From NCBI GenBank assembly GCA_016868855.1, contig VGFP01000001.1, forward strand, positions 310,001 to 374,000: a stretch of DNA of 64,000 bases, in the 5' to 3' direction. Below are positions 48,522-58,216 of the stretch, one piece after another; position 1 is the first letter of the stretch, and each line of letters begins with the position of its first letter. The notes beneath the pieces were generated by a model that saw only the letters and a list, made by a program, of their open reading frames with translations, was not told the origin of the DNA and made no database searches. The position numbers were made by a program, and so were the translations under genes. Source of the DNA: Bacteroidota bacterium (lineage in GTDB: Bacteria; Bacteroidota; Bacteroidia; Chitinophagales; Chitinophagaceae).

Positions 48522-49172
48522 TTACATCTTCTTTGCGTCTTCCAGGAATTTAGCCAACCCAATATCTGTAAGGGGATGCTTGAGGAGACCTAGGATTGAA
48601 TCCAACGGACAGGTACAAACATGCGCGCCAGCCTCTGCAGATCGAACAATGTGCAGTGCATTGCGAATGGATGCAGCAAGAATTTCTGTATCAAATCCCT
48701 GAATACTGTAAATATGATTGATCTGTTCGATCAGTTGTATGCCATCCCAATTGCTATCGTCTACTCTACCGATAAAAGGTGACACATAACTTGCCCCAGC
48801 TTTGGCTGCAAGAATGGCTTGACCCGCTGAAAACACCAACGTGCAGTTGGTTCTGATGCCATTGTCAGTGAACCATTTGATCGCCTTGATACCATCTTTG
48901 ATCATTGGGACCTTCACGACTATATTTTTATGGATGGCTGCGAGCTTCTTTCCTTCCTCGACCATGGTCTTGAAATCAGTCGATAAAACCTCCGCACTGA
49001 CATCCCCATCGACCAGCGCACATATATCGGCATAATGCTTGAGGATCTTATCTTCGCCTTTGATCCCTTCCTTGGCCATCAATGATGGGTTGGTGGTTAC
49101 CCCATCCAGGATACCCAGGTCATTTGCTTCTTTGATATGTGCAAGATTGGCTGTATCGATAAAGAATTTCAT
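48522..49172 (-). CDS. fsa: Transaldolase-like fructose-6-phosphate aldolase
   Basis: 216 residues, the size of the short TAL/FSA subfamily. Schiff-base lysine K87 in NIVVKVPM; N-terminal FIDTANL and GVTTNPSL motifs are diagnostic. It may act as transaldolase in the pentose-phosphate route or as fructose-6-phosphate aldolase; the sequence alone does not settle this. Convergent with DUF5916 (8 bases apart). Confidence 0.9.
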   Translation of the reverse strand: MKFFIDTANLAHIKEANDLGILDGVTTNPSLMAKEGIKGEDKILKHYADICALVDGDVSAEVLSTDFKTMVEEGKKLAAIHKNIVVKVPMIKDGIKAIKWFTDNGIRTNCTLVFSAGQAILAAKAGASYVSPFIGRVDDSNWDGIQLIEQINHIYSIQGFDTEILAASIRNALHIVRSAEAGAHVCTCPLDSILGLLKHPLTDIGLAKFLEDAKKM

Positions 49173-49232
49173 GTTGGAAAATTTTGGGCAAATTAATCAA
49201 AAGAGGAGTAAAGATGAAGGAGAGATATACAC

Positions 49233-49334
49233 AAAAAAATAGCAGGTTGATTACATCGCACCGCTCAACCACCTACCCTTGCTACCTTCCGGTCCTGGGG
49301 GAGTTCAGCAGGAGCTGGTCGTGTAAGACCTGCC
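49233..49334 (-). ncRNA. ffs: Signal recognition particle RNA (4.5S type)
   Basis: On the minus strand the conserved apical hairpin is visible: CAGGACCGGAAGGTAGCA, with the GGAA tetraloop and the Ffh-binding asymmetric loop. GCAGGT near the 5' end pairs with ACCTGC near the 3' end (49241-49247), giving a closed rod of about 94 bases, followed by a run of seven T as a terminator. A -7 box lies directly upstream. Confidence 0.93.
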
Positions 49335-49338
49335 AATG

Positions 49339-49346
49339 CAAATATA
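49339..49346 (-). promoter_or_regulatory. -7 box for the SRP RNA
   Basis: Reads TATATTTG on the minus strand, exact consensus, ending 5 bases before the RNA 5' end. No clear -33. Confidence 0.55.
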
Positions 49347-49352
49347 CGAAAT

Positions 49353-50636
49353 TCACCTGAGAGATCGATTGAATTGACTGTTGATTTGTCGCAGTGCAAT
49401 CAGCTGATCAACTCTTCCTCCCAATTCCCTGTAATAAACCAATACCATGTAATTGTTTTCTGTCTCCCATGCATCTTGCTCTGGCAGCATACTATTGAAA
49501 AGCAATTGACCGTTTTCGGCTGTGCGGATGGCATATTGATAATCATAATACCCCTGCTTCAAAAACATCGAACCTTCATAAACGCCTCTATCAGCATTGA
49601 ATTTCATCACAGCATCTGCCTGCTTTCCATAATCTGATAATTCACCGAAAACAACCAAATCACCTTTTGCGTAAGCCAACCCATCTTTGGGTTTGAATGT
49701 GAAATGGATACGGGCATAATCTGCATTCCAAAAAGGATTTAAATTGTCAATGGTTTCGTTTACATACAACCCATTCAAATCACGGTAGTAAAAATATTGT
49801 CTTGGCAACCTGGGCTGATCTTCTTTTACAAATAGTTCAAAAGCAGTATTGGTGTTTTGCTGTTTTGTGATGCGGTCACCCAGCAATCGAAAGCTTCTCA
49901 AATTCAACCACCTGAATTCTTTTCCGGCAGGAAACAGCATGCTATTTTCGTTGTTGTACTGCAACAATCCCTGACGAATGAATGTAGGTTGATTCAAGGA
50001 TATCAAATTATCCCATCTATAATTTTGTAGGATTTTCAGTTGTAGTTGTTGCTGTGGATATCGAATATCAAAATTGGTAGTTTCGAGTTGAACCTGTAAA
50101 CGATGATGGGTCTGAAAATACTGCTGATTGAATGGCTGTGTAACCTGAACGGCAACATTCATCTTGTCATCTACTACCAAAAACCGTTTTGAAAATACCA
50201 ATTTACCAGTATCTCCATCCAAGAAAACTTTCAACAGATAATTTCCAGATCTGGTAGGCTGGCAATTCCGATCTGGGATAGATGCCTGATAATGTGTATA
50301 GCGGGTCAGAGAAATACCAGAAGCTTTGTAATTGTTGATGCGGACCTGGCTGAAGCCTTTCACGTAATCAAAATAATTCAGTTGAGCAGGTTTCCAATCT
50401 GCATTGCAGAGTTGAATGGTATAATAGTAATTCTTTACTCCCCCATCTAAATCATCGTACTGCAGTTCAAGCTGATCAGTTGAATTCAATCGAACAATCG
50501 GGTATGAGATGGGATCGCCCGCACGGTTGAGCCGAATGGTCTTTACATTTGAAGCTGTCGCTGCTTCTGGTTGTGCGTGAACAACAAATGAAAAAAAGAA
50601 CGCAAAAACAAATATCAACAAAGGGGTGCGTACCAT
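49353..50636 (-). CDS. Type IX secretion system plug protein (former DUF5103)
   Basis: 427 residues. Signal peptide (PLLIFVFAFFFSFVVHAQ), then the family pattern: RLNSTDQLELQYDDLDGG (about 48-65), YYYTIQLCNADW (about 69-80), and FDYVKGFSQVRINNYKAS (about 88-105); C-terminal YYDYQYAI and ETENNYMVLVYYRELGGR. In Flavobacterium this family plugs the SprA translocon in the periplasm when it is not exporting. It suggests that the organism has a T9SS; the other components are not in the window. Confidence 0.85.
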   Translation of the reverse strand: MVRTPLLIFVFAFFFSFVVHAQPEAATASNVKTIRLNRAGDPISYPIVRLNSTDQLELQYDDLDGGVKNYYYTIQLCNADWKPAQLNYFDYVKGFSQVRINNYKASGISLTRYTHYQASIPDRNCQPTRSGNYLLKVFLDGDTGKLVFSKRFLVVDDKMNVAVQVTQPFNQQYFQTHHRLQVQLETTNFDIRYPQQQLQLKILQNYRWDNLISLNQPTFIRQGLLQYNNENSMLFPAGKEFRWLNLRSFRLLGDRITKQQNTNTAFELFVKEDQPRLPRQYFYYRDLNGLYVNETIDNLNPFWNADYARIHFTFKPKDGLAYAKGDLVVFGELSDYGKQADAVMKFNADRGVYEGSMFLKQGYYDYQYAIRTAENGQLLFNSMLPEQDAWETENNYMVLVYYRELGGRVDQLIALRQINSQFNRSLR

Positions 50637-50700
50637 GAAGAAAATTCTGAAACGAAAATAATCAATAATTGATTTGTACTTTTATGCATCAATCTTTTAT

Positions 50701-51933
50701 TTGAAAGCTTCGTTTTTTATTGTAAGAAAACTCATCAGTGCCCCCAAAAAGGCATTTTCAGCGATGATCATGCGAATCAGCATCATTGCAACGGGCCTCA
50801 GTGTTGCTGCTATGATATTGGCAAGCTCCTTCGTAAATGGATTTCAGCAAGTGGTGGCTGATAAAATTTTTTCGTTCTGGGGACACTTAAGGGTTGAGCA
50901 TTATGAGCCTATTCGATCAACCAATGCAGAGGCTGCACTCATTCAAAAAAATGATTCAATTAAACAATTCCTACAAGCCGATCCGCGAATTCAATCTGTT
51001 TCGAGCTTTGTAACCCATTCTGCAGTATTGAGTGCCAATGGCAGTATTGAGGGAATTGTAATCAAAGGTGTATCCAATGACTACCCTGTTTCCAATATTT
51101 TAAAATACATGAAAAAAGGCATAGTTCCCAATTGGAAAAACGCTGATTCCAGCAGCCAGATATTGTTGTCCGCATATACTGCCAATCAATTGAAGCTGTC
51201 CGTTGGAAACGATTTGCTTGTTTATTTCATTGCCAAAAATGCGGATGTGCCAAAGGTGCGAAAAATGAAAATTGCAGGCATTTTCAATACAGGCATCGAC
51301 ATATACGACCAGTCATACGCCATTGGAAGTCTTGAGTATCTGAATAACGTCAATCAACTGTCACAAGATGAAATCAATGGATATGAAATTTCATTGAAAA
51401 ATACATCTTCACTGGATGAAACAGCCAATGCGATTTTTCCTGTTTTACCAGTTGGCTGGAATGCCATCACGCTGAAAGAGTTGTCGCCTGAAATTTTTGA
51501 TTGGCTTGCGCTACAGGATACGAACAAATATATTTTCATGGGACTCATGTTGGTCGTTGCCCTTATCAACCTGATCAGTTGTCTCATCATTCTGTTGCTG
51601 GAACGCAGCAATATGATCGCTGTCTTGAAATCATTTGGCACGAGTGATAAGACCATTAGAAATATTTTTGTTCTGTATGGAACATGGATTGCAGGTGTTG
51701 GAATCTTCGCAGGAAGCCTCGTGGGTATTGCATTGTGCTTGATTCAACAACGCTGGCCTTTTATTCAACTGAACGAAGAAGTTTATTATGTAAGCACTGC
51801 TCCTGTATTGGTTGATTGGATACAAATCACAACGATTATCATTGGAACATTTTTTATTACTATGTTGATTTTGTTGATCCCTGCTGCTATTGGCAAAAAA
51901 ATCAATATTTCAAAAACACTGCAGTTTAAATAA
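50701..51933 (+). CDS. LolC/FtsX-type ABC transporter permease
   Basis: 410 residues from TTG 50701 (MKASFFIVRKL when read as Met); the frame is open to an earlier TTG at 50674, but a -7-like box at 50676-50683 (TACTTTTA) and family N-termini favour 50701. Four membrane helices (about 33-60, 285-310, 335-360, 385-405) enclose a large periplasmic domain, the MacB/LolC layout. A role in lipoprotein release (LolCE) is likely for this phylum. Its ATPase gene is not adjacent. Its stop abuts that of the SpoU gene. Confidence 0.85.
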   Translation: MKASFFIVRKLISAPKKAFSAMIMRISIIATGLSVAAMILASSFVNGFQQVVADKIFSFWGHLRVEHYEPIRSTNAEAALIQKNDSIKQFLQADPRIQSVSSFVTHSAVLSANGSIEGIVIKGVSNDYPVSNILKYMKKGIVPNWKNADSSSQILLSAYTANQLKLSVGNDLLVYFIAKNADVPKVRKMKIAGIFNTGIDIYDQSYAIGSLEYLNNVNQLSQDEINGYEISLKNTSSLDETANAIFPVLPVGWNAITLKELSPEIFDWLALQDTNKYIFMGLMLVVALINLISCLIILLLERSNMIAVLKSFGTSDKTIRNIFVLYGTWIAGVGIFAGSLVGIALCLIQQRWPFIQLNEEVYYVSTAPVLVDWIQITTIIIGTFFITMLILLIPAAIGKKINISKTLQFK

Positions 51934-52674
51934 CTATTTTGTACATACTGATAAAATGATGGATGCCGCAACTGCTGCATTCAGCGACTCGGCCTTCCCT
52001 ATTTTAGGAATACTTATCTGCAGGGGATTGAATTGCAATATTTCGCTTGAAATACCTGTTGATTCGTTTCCAATGATCAACATGCCAGGTTGAGTGAATG
52101 CTTCTTCATGAATGGATGTGCCGCCCAATACGGCTGCATAACAGGGCACTCCTTCTTGTGCACGTATAAAATCATTCAGCTCCGTGTAGTAAACATGAAC
52201 GCGCATCATGCTCCCCATGGCTGACTGTACGACTTTTGGATTGAAAACATCAACCGTGTCATGGGAACACACAATATCTTTCACACCAAACCAATCACAT
52301 GCGCGGATGATGGTACCAAGATTACCTGGATCCTGAATGCGATCCAACAAGACTGTCATCCCTTTTGGAATGTACGATTTGATATCATGCTGAGGAATAT
52401 CAACCAGGGCCAGTACCTGTTGAGGTGATTTTTGACCTGAAATTTTCAGCAGCTCAAAAGTTTCCAACATATAAACCTGGGTAGATGGGTGCAGGTCTGA
52501 ATGATGCATATCAAACCATTCTTTCACTGCGTATATCCTTTGTACCTGTTGCTTATTTTCCTTGAGGAGTTCGGCCACCATTTTCAATCCCTCTACGATA
52601 AAGACTCCCTCTTGATCCCTGAATTTTTTATGGGATAAACTTTGAATATATTTGATATCTGATTTTGAAAGCAT
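51934..52674 (-). CDS. SpoU/TrmH-family RNA 2'-O-methyltransferase
   Basis: 246 residues. The three SPOUT motifs are visible: LDRIQDPGNLGTIIRACDWFG-like motif 1 (about 115-135), IIGNESTGIS motif 2 and IPKIGKAESLNAAVAAS motif 3, which form the trefoil knot that binds S-adenosylmethionine. An N-terminal substrate-binding domain (SLSHKKFRDQEGVFIVEG) identifies the rRNA/tRNA group; the target base cannot be told. Divergent from the TamL-like gene with only 20 bases between. Confidence 0.92.
   Translation of the reverse strand: MLSKSDIKYIQSLSHKKFRDQEGVFIVEGLKMVAELLKENKQQVQRIYAVKEWFDMHHSDLHPSTQVYMLETFELLKISGQKSPQQVLALVDIPQHDIKSYIPKGMTVLLDRIQDPGNLGTIIRACDWFGVKDIVCSHDTVDVFNPKVVQSAMGSMMRVHVYYTELNDFIRAQEGVPCYAAVLGGTSIHEEAFTQPGMLIIGNESTGISSEILQFNPLQISIPKIGKAESLNAAVAASIILSVCTK
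52647..52654 (+). promoter_or_regulatory. Putative -7 box for the TamL-like gene
   Basis: TATATTTG, exact consensus, inside the 5' end of the divergent methyltransferase gene; TTTT lies 19 bases upstream where TTTG would be expected. Leader of about 34 bases. Confidence 0.4.
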
Positions 52675-52694
52675 TTTCTCTTTTAAATTACTGA

Positions 52695-55085
52695 TTGGAC
52701 AATCTCTTTAAATACATTGTTTTCTGTTCAGTCTTGTTCATCATGGCAGCGATGTCATGTACAGTCGTAAAAAAAGCACCTGATCGTCCTTTCCATTTCG
52801 AAAATAACATAAAAATTGATGGGAATTTATCCAAGGATCAGAAGAACGAATTAGAAAACAGCTTACTTACACAAATTGAAGACAGTCTTCAAATCCGGGT
52901 TGCATCAAAAATCCCCTGGCCTTCCTTTCCTTTCATCATACCAGTTGAGGTGATGGAGAAACCTACTGTATTCAATAAAGATGCCATTCAGCAATCGGTT
53001 GTGAACATGCAGAATCTGATGAAAAGTATGGGATACCGAAAAGCCCAGGTCAATTTCGACACTTCGATACACACGAAGAAAAAGCAAGCGCGAATCACAA
53101 CCAGCTTTCTTGTGACTACAGGCAACCGATTTCTCATTGATACTGTTGTGTATGATTTCAAGGACAGTGCACTGCAATCACTCGCACTTGGGCAATCAGA
53201 AATGAAAATTCCCACCAAAGGAGCGGCATTTGATTATAACCTGATCGATGCTGAAATCAACCGGCTGACAGACATATATCAAAACAATGGATTTTTTAAA
53301 ATCAACAAAGAGGACCTTGTGGCAGTGGTAGACACCAACTATGTTGAGTTATACGATGCAGCCATTGATCCTTTTGAATTGGCAAACAGACTGTCGCAAA
53401 TTCAATCAAAAAAAGACCAACCTTTTATTAAACTTACATTTACGCTAAGACCCAATGTAGATAGCACCCACTTTACTGCGTACCGCGTTGGGGGCACGAC
53501 CATCTACCCTGACCTGAAGACAGATGAATTTAGCCAAATTACCGATTCGAATTTTACCAATAAAGATCAGATCAAAGTAGTTTCCCTTCACAATACTTTT
53601 CATGATGCATTCATCAAAGAGAATATTGCCATGAAGCCCGGGACACTTTTTAAAAGAGATGATTACAGCAAAACGCTCAATAATTTCAATAAACTAGGGA
53701 CCTGGCAGAATATCAACATCACCAACAAAGTTGATGAAGGGAACAAGAAAATAGATTATGTATTGAGTTTGCAGCCTACAAAAAAACAATATTTCGGTAT
53801 TGACCTCGAAGGCAGCAGTATCCTCAACTCTTCGGCACTGTCATTGGTCAGCAGCGGCAGAATTGGCGTCGCAACCAATTTCACCCTGAGAAACAGAAAT
53901 ATCGGCAAACGTGCCATTCAATTGGAGAACAGCATCAGGACGGGTATTGAATTCAATAATTTCAACAGAATTCTTTCAGGTGAAACTTCTCTTACCAACC
54001 GCATCACGGTTCCATGGCTGGTGGCACCTGTGAGCAGCCGGGCCAAGGCCTATTTTCAACAAGCCAAAACCATTGCTTCGGTTGATTTCGCATACATTGA
54101 CCGATTTCGCTTCTTCAACCTGAATACATTCAATACTTTTTTTGGGTATGATTGGAAACCAAATCCTTTTACAACTTGGCAAATCAAACCCATCAATTTT
54201 GAGTATACCCGTTTCAAGCCTGACAGCCTCTTTCTGGAATCTATCAGCAATTTCCCGCTGCTGCTTTATACCTACAACAATGGTTTGATTATAGGATCGA
54301 ATGCACTCTTCAACAGGAATATCACTCCTCACAAGCCAAATGATAAAACACTGATCAGGTTTTTTGCTGAGGGAAGTGGATTGCTGGCTGGCGCATTTTT
54401 TTACAATGAGACAAAACCCGGGAAGTCACTCAGCAATTTGTACCGATACTTCAAATTTGATGCAGAAATCAAACACATCATTATCAGAAAAGAAAACAGT
54501 GCTCACTTCAGGCTCTATGCTGGAGCAGGATGGGCTTTGTCCACCGGCTCGAGAAAAGGGCAGGTAACACTCCCATTCTTTAAAAGCTTCATTGCAGGCG
54601 GACCCAACAGCATGAGAGGGTGGCCCATCAGAAAACTAGGTATTGGATCCAATGTATTCTACGATACGGTTGCCAATGGAACCTTCAACGATAAATATGC
54701 AGATATCCAGATTGAGGCCAATGCAGAGTACCGGTTCAACCTCTTTCCTTTTTACGGATTCATGATGCGCGGTGCAGTCTTCACAGATGCAGGTAATATT
54801 TGGTTTAGAAATGATCTAGATGGAGGATTGAAAAATGCGGGATTCAAACTGAGTAGACTTGGAAGGGATTTGGCAGTTGCAAGCGGGTTTGGAGCGAGAA
54901 TCGATTTCAATTATTTTCTACTGCGGTTTGACTTGGGATTTCCTATCAAGGATCCAAGGTATGGACCCGATAATAAAGGAAATGCCAACATAGAAAGATT
55001 CTATTCAAATAAATATGGTGGATGGTTTGTGGATGGTGTATGGCATAAACCCAGTTTTCAATTTGCCATTGGATACCCGTTCTGA
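52695..55085 (+). CDS. TamL-like Omp85 outer-membrane lipoprotein
   Basis: 796 residues. TTG 52695 is taken as the start: TGA immediately precedes it, and the sequence then gives a lipoprotein signal (FKYIVFCSVLFIMAAMSC, lipobox Cys about 22). POTRA-type domains occupy about 30-370; the 16-strand Omp85 barrel follows, with the conserved GGPNSMRGW lid motif (about 633-641) and a C-terminal Phe. A lipid-anchored TamA relative of this kind is called TamL in Bacteroidota and works with TamB in outer-membrane assembly; TamB is not adjacent here. BamA is expected elsewhere. Confidence 0.88.
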   Translation: MDNLFKYIVFCSVLFIMAAMSCTVVKKAPDRPFHFENNIKIDGNLSKDQKNELENSLLTQIEDSLQIRVASKIPWPSFPFIIPVEVMEKPTVFNKDAIQQSVVNMQNLMKSMGYRKAQVNFDTSIHTKKKQARITTSFLVTTGNRFLIDTVVYDFKDSALQSLALGQSEMKIPTKGAAFDYNLIDAEINRLTDIYQNNGFFKINKEDLVAVVDTNYVELYDAAIDPFELANRLSQIQSKKDQPFIKLTFTLRPNVDSTHFTAYRVGGTTIYPDLKTDEFSQITDSNFTNKDQIKVVSLHNTFHDAFIKENIAMKPGTLFKRDDYSKTLNNFNKLGTWQNINITNKVDEGNKKIDYVLSLQPTKKQYFGIDLEGSSILNSSALSLVSSGRIGVATNFTLRNRNIGKRAIQLENSIRTGIEFNNFNRILSGETSLTNRITVPWLVAPVSSRAKAYFQQAKTIASVDFAYIDRFRFFNLNTFNTFFGYDWKPNPFTTWQIKPINFEYTRFKPDSLFLESISNFPLLLYTYNNGLIIGSNALFNRNITPHKPNDKTLIRFFAEGSGLLAGAFFYNETKPGKSLSNLYRYFKFDAEIKHIIIRKENSAHFRLYAGAGWALSTGSRKGQVTLPFFKSFIAGGPNSMRGWPIRKLGIGSNVFYDTVANGTFNDKYADIQIEANAEYRFNLFPFYGFMMRGAVFTDAGNIWFRNDLDGGLKNAGFKLSRLGRDLAVASGFGARIDFNYFLLRFDLGFPIKDPRYGPDNKGNANIERFYSNKYGGWFVDGVWHKPSFQFAIGYPF

Positions 55086-55601
55086 TTACTTACCAACCTT
55101 CATCAAATCCTGCATTTTGGTCACCATGGCAAATGTTGCAGGGCAATACTCAATATTCTGTTGATGAACATGGATGTAATCCACCATCTTTTTCTTAGTC
55201 AAATGAGGAAATCTTGCACAATCAGAAGGACGAATGCTGTAGATGGAACAATGATTGGTTTTCAGATCTAAAAACTGACAAGTAGTCTGTTTGTTCATCC
55301 AATCACCATCCTTGTCCTTGTACAACAATTTTTTCTTGAATTGATCTGGGGTTTGTTTAAAATGAGCAGCAATCCTATTGATGTCCTCCGTAGTAAAAGT
55401 TGGCGTCATGGTTCTGCAACAATTGGCACATGCAAGACAGTCAACCTCTTTCCATACTTCTTTGTCAATCGTTGCTGCTAGATAGTCAAGACCTTTGGGA
55501 TACTTATTTTTCAGTCTGGTGAGAAACCCTCTTAATGTTTTTTTATGCTTACCCGCCTTGATCTTGAATGATTTAAAATTGAACCCTTCTGCTTTTGCCA
55601 C
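55086..55601 (-). CDS. YkgJ-type Fe/Zn-chelating cysteine-cluster protein
   Basis: 171 residues. Cysteines are arranged as CLACANCCR (about 55-63), then C in TTCQFLDLKTNHCSIY, then RPSDCARFPH, the YkgJ pattern thought to bind an iron or zinc centre. Function unknown. Lysine-rich N-terminus, no signal peptide. Its stop touches that of the TamL-like gene. Confidence 0.9.
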   Translation of the reverse strand: MAKAEGFNFKSFKIKAGKHKKTLRGFLTRLKNKYPKGLDYLAATIDKEVWKEVDCLACANCCRTMTPTFTTEDINRIAAHFKQTPDQFKKKLLYKDKDGDWMNKQTTCQFLDLKTNHCSIYSIRPSDCARFPHLTKKKMVDYIHVHQQNIEYCPATFAMVTKMQDLMKVGK

Positions 55602-55674
55602 AAGTATTTTTTAATGATTAAATTGAGGTACGAATTTAATTCATTAAGGCATACAACAGCACATCAGTCGATTC

Positions 55675-56586
55675 ATGTGGGAAATATATAAAAAAGGATT
55701 TTTGATGCACCTGCAACTGGAAAAATCACTTTCCAATAATACCATCTTGGCATATGGGCAAGACCTGGATAAACTGATTCAATTTTTATCCATTGAAAAT
55801 AAAATCAAGCACATCAACGATATCAGGCTTCAAGAGCTGCAGCTATTCATCAAATGGATCGCATCCATTGGAATGAGCGAGCGATCTCAAGCAAGAATCA
55901 TTTCAGCCATCAAAGCTTTTTACAAATATTGCCTGCAGGAAGAAATTACCAAAAAAGATCCAACCGAACTGCTTGCAGCACCAAAACTCAAAAAGGCATT
56001 GCCTGATACACTTACTTTTGAAGAGATTGAACAAATTATCTCGCAAATAGATGTAAGCAAGCCAGAGGGAATGAGAAACAAAGCGTTGCTTGAAACACTG
56101 TACAGTTGCGGCATGCGGGTAAGTGAAATCATTCAATTGAAGAAATCCAATCTCTACTTGGACATAGGATTTGTGAGAGTCATCGGTAAAGGAGATAAAG
56201 AAAGATTGATACCAATTGGGGCAGATGCAGCTAAATTTCTCCTTATATATATGCAAGAAGTAAGGGTGCATATTGACATAGCCAAGGGCGCAGAAGATAT
56301 TGTTTTTCTCAACAGAAGAGGCAACAAGCTTTCAAGGGTTATGGTCTTTTACATCATCAAGGACCTGGCTCAAAAGGCCCAGATCAAAAAAAATATATCC
56401 CCACATACATTCAGACATTCTTTTGCCACTCATTTGGTGGAAGGAGGAGCTGATCTGCGGGCGGTGCAAGAAATGCTTGGACATGAAAGCATAACCACCA
56501 CAGAAATTTACACCCATTTAGACAGAAGTTTTCTCAGAGAGACTCTTGTGAAATTTCATCCAGGTTTTAAGAATAATACATACTAA
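55675..56586 (+). CDS. xerD: Tyrosine recombinase XerD
   Basis: Resolves chromosome dimers at dif with XerC. 303 residues, usual length. N-terminal SAM-like DNA-binding domain (1-95). The full catalytic set is present: R148 (CGMRVSE), K172 (GKGDKER), H244 and R247 (HTFRHSF), H270 (MLGHESI) and Y279 (TTEIYTHL). No mobile element borders it, so it is the housekeeping recombinase rather than an integrase. Confidence 0.93.
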   Translation: MWEIYKKGFLMHLQLEKSLSNNTILAYGQDLDKLIQFLSIENKIKHINDIRLQELQLFIKWIASIGMSERSQARIISAIKAFYKYCLQEEITKKDPTELLAAPKLKKALPDTLTFEEIEQIISQIDVSKPEGMRNKALLETLYSCGMRVSEIIQLKKSNLYLDIGFVRVIGKGDKERLIPIGADAAKFLLIYMQEVRVHIDIAKGAEDIVFLNRRGNKLSRVMVFYIIKDLAQKAQIKKNISPHTFRHSFATHLVEGGADLRAVQEMLGHESITTTEIYTHLDRSFLRETLVKFHPGFKNNTY

Positions 56587-56634
56587 CCGATACCAGTTAC
56601 AACCATTTGATTAACTTGCATAAAATTAAACCGT

Positions 56635-57468
56635 ATGAAAAAAATAATATTTTCCATTGCGCTGATCGCATTGGTAGCATTTGGTGAGGCGCAGACACTG
56701 CGCGTTCCATCTTCCTCTACCGCTCAAACAGTAAAACAGGAATTCGGACTAGGAACAATTGAACTTTCCTATTCAAGACCCAATATGAAAGGAAGGAATA
56801 TTTTTGGTGATCTGGTTCCATTTGGTGCCGTATGGCGCACAGGTGCTAACAGTGCAACGACATTGACATTCAGCGATGAAGTTATGATCGGTGGCACAAA
56901 AATTCCTGCTGGGAAATATGGACTCCTTTCTATTCCCGGGGCAAGTGAATGGACCATCATCATCTCAAAACAAACTGATGTGACTTCTCCATCTGCATAC
57001 CAACAAAGCATGGATGTTGTAAGATTGAATGTTCCAACAGTCTCTCTACCCTTTGCCATTGAATCTTTCATGATTTTATTCGAAAAAGTAAAGAGCAATG
57101 AGTTGGAACTGATGATCCTATGGGATGCCACCATGGTCAACTTCCCCATCAAAATGGACATTGATAAGAAAGTTATGTTGCAGATTGATAACCTGATGAA
57201 CAACGACAACAGACCGTATTTCAATGCTGCCATGTATTACATGGACAATGGAAAAGATTTGAACAAGGCTGCTGCATGGCTCGAAGAGGCAACCAAACAA
57301 ACTCCCAATGCTTACTGGGTATGGTATCAAAAGGCAAGGTGTTTTTCGCTGATGGGAAATAAAACCGAAGCAAAGACTGCTTCAGCCAAATCTCTCGAAT
57401 TGGCAAAAGCCGCTAAGAATCCTGATTATGTAACATTGAATGAAAAGTTGCAAGAGAGCTTGAAATAA
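56635..57468 (+). CDS. Secreted DUF2911 protein with TPR-like C-terminus
   Basis: 277 residues. Signal peptide (KKIIFSIALIALVAFGEAQ). The DUF2911 core is diagnostic: IELSYSRPNMKGRNIFGDLV (about 42-61), VWRTGANSATTLTF and PAGKYGLLSIP (about 91-101). The last 75 residues (DNGKDLNKAAAWLEEATKQ) look like TPR repeats. Function unknown. Confidence 0.92.
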   Translation: MKKIIFSIALIALVAFGEAQTLRVPSSSTAQTVKQEFGLGTIELSYSRPNMKGRNIFGDLVPFGAVWRTGANSATTLTFSDEVMIGGTKIPAGKYGLLSIPGASEWTIIISKQTDVTSPSAYQQSMDVVRLNVPTVSLPFAIESFMILFEKVKSNELELMILWDATMVNFPIKMDIDKKVMLQIDNLMNNDNRPYFNAAMYYMDNGKDLNKAAAWLEEATKQTPNAYWVWYQKARCFSLMGNKTEAKTASAKSLELAKAAKNPDYVTLNEKLQESLK

Positions 57469-57470
57469 TA

Positions 57471-57499
57471 AAAAAAGCCCCTCTTGAGGGGCTTTTTTT
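57471..57499. terminator. Bidirectional intrinsic terminator
   Basis: AAAAAA, GCCCCTC (57477-57483), TT, GAGGGGC (57486-57492), TTTTTTT. Serves the DUF2911 gene on + and the phosphopantetheinyl transferase gene on -. Confidence 0.92.
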
Positions 57500-58118
57500 A
57501 TTTGCACAATGTTGCAAGCCAAATATGATTGTAGAGAAAGTATTTCAGCTCAAATTGAACATCTGGAAGTTTTGAGAAGGTCATGTGTGCAATACCTGTT
57601 TGATCTTCATCAAATCTATGGATAATCATATCATTTGAGAAATCGACCGATCCCCTGCCCCACCATTTGTACATTGTTTCCTTGAGGGTCCAGCACAACG
57701 TAGCGTATTTGACCCGCTCTTCATGATTGAACTGATCCATTTGCTTCAACTCAGTTGCGTGAAGGAATTTTTTCTCTATTCTCAACACCCTTTCTTGAAT
57801 GGGTTCAATATCAATTCCTACATCCGCTTGAGTAGAAACTATTCCTGCGGAAAATCCATTGCAATGAGAAAGGGAAAATCTGATCCTGCTATTTTTCAAA
57901 ACTGGCTTCCCTCCTGCGGCGATTGTAACATCCGTGAAAGGAAAATCAATATCAAAATCATGCAAGATCATCCTTGCGGCAAGCTGTTGTCTGATTTTTT
58001 CAGGATGGGTTGCACTGGCTCTGTATGAAAGTGCTGATTCAAAAAATGGCGCTTGCTCTGTGATTTCCCAGAGTCCCGTGCAGGAGCCTTCATCTTTCTT
58101 TTTAAACACCATCGGCAT
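57498..58118 (-). CDS. 4'-phosphopantetheinyl transferase (Sfp-like)
   Basis: Transfers phosphopantetheine from CoA to a carrier protein. 206 residues from ATG 58118 (MPMVFKKKD); a GTG at 58133 in frame is possible. The magnesium-binding motif VGIDIEPI (about 108) and WTLKETMYKWWG (about 150-161) are the family signatures. At this size it belongs to the Sfp/Gsp group rather than AcpS. Confidence 0.9.
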   Translation of the reverse strand: MPMVFKKKDEGSCTGLWEITEQAPFFESALSYRASATHPEKIRQQLAARMILHDFDIDFPFTDVTIAAGGKPVLKNSRIRFSLSHCNGFSAGIVSTQADVGIDIEPIQERVLRIEKKFLHATELKQMDQFNHEERVKYATLCWTLKETMYKWWGRGSVDFSNDMIIHRFDEDQTGIAHMTFSKLPDVQFELKYFLYNHIWLATLCK

Positions 58119-58216
58119 GATGTAAAAATACACCTAAAACTTGTTCAAACTTTGTTGAAAAATTAAATCGTTCGATAACACATCAATTACGAATTTCGGG
58201 ACGACAAACAATAAAG

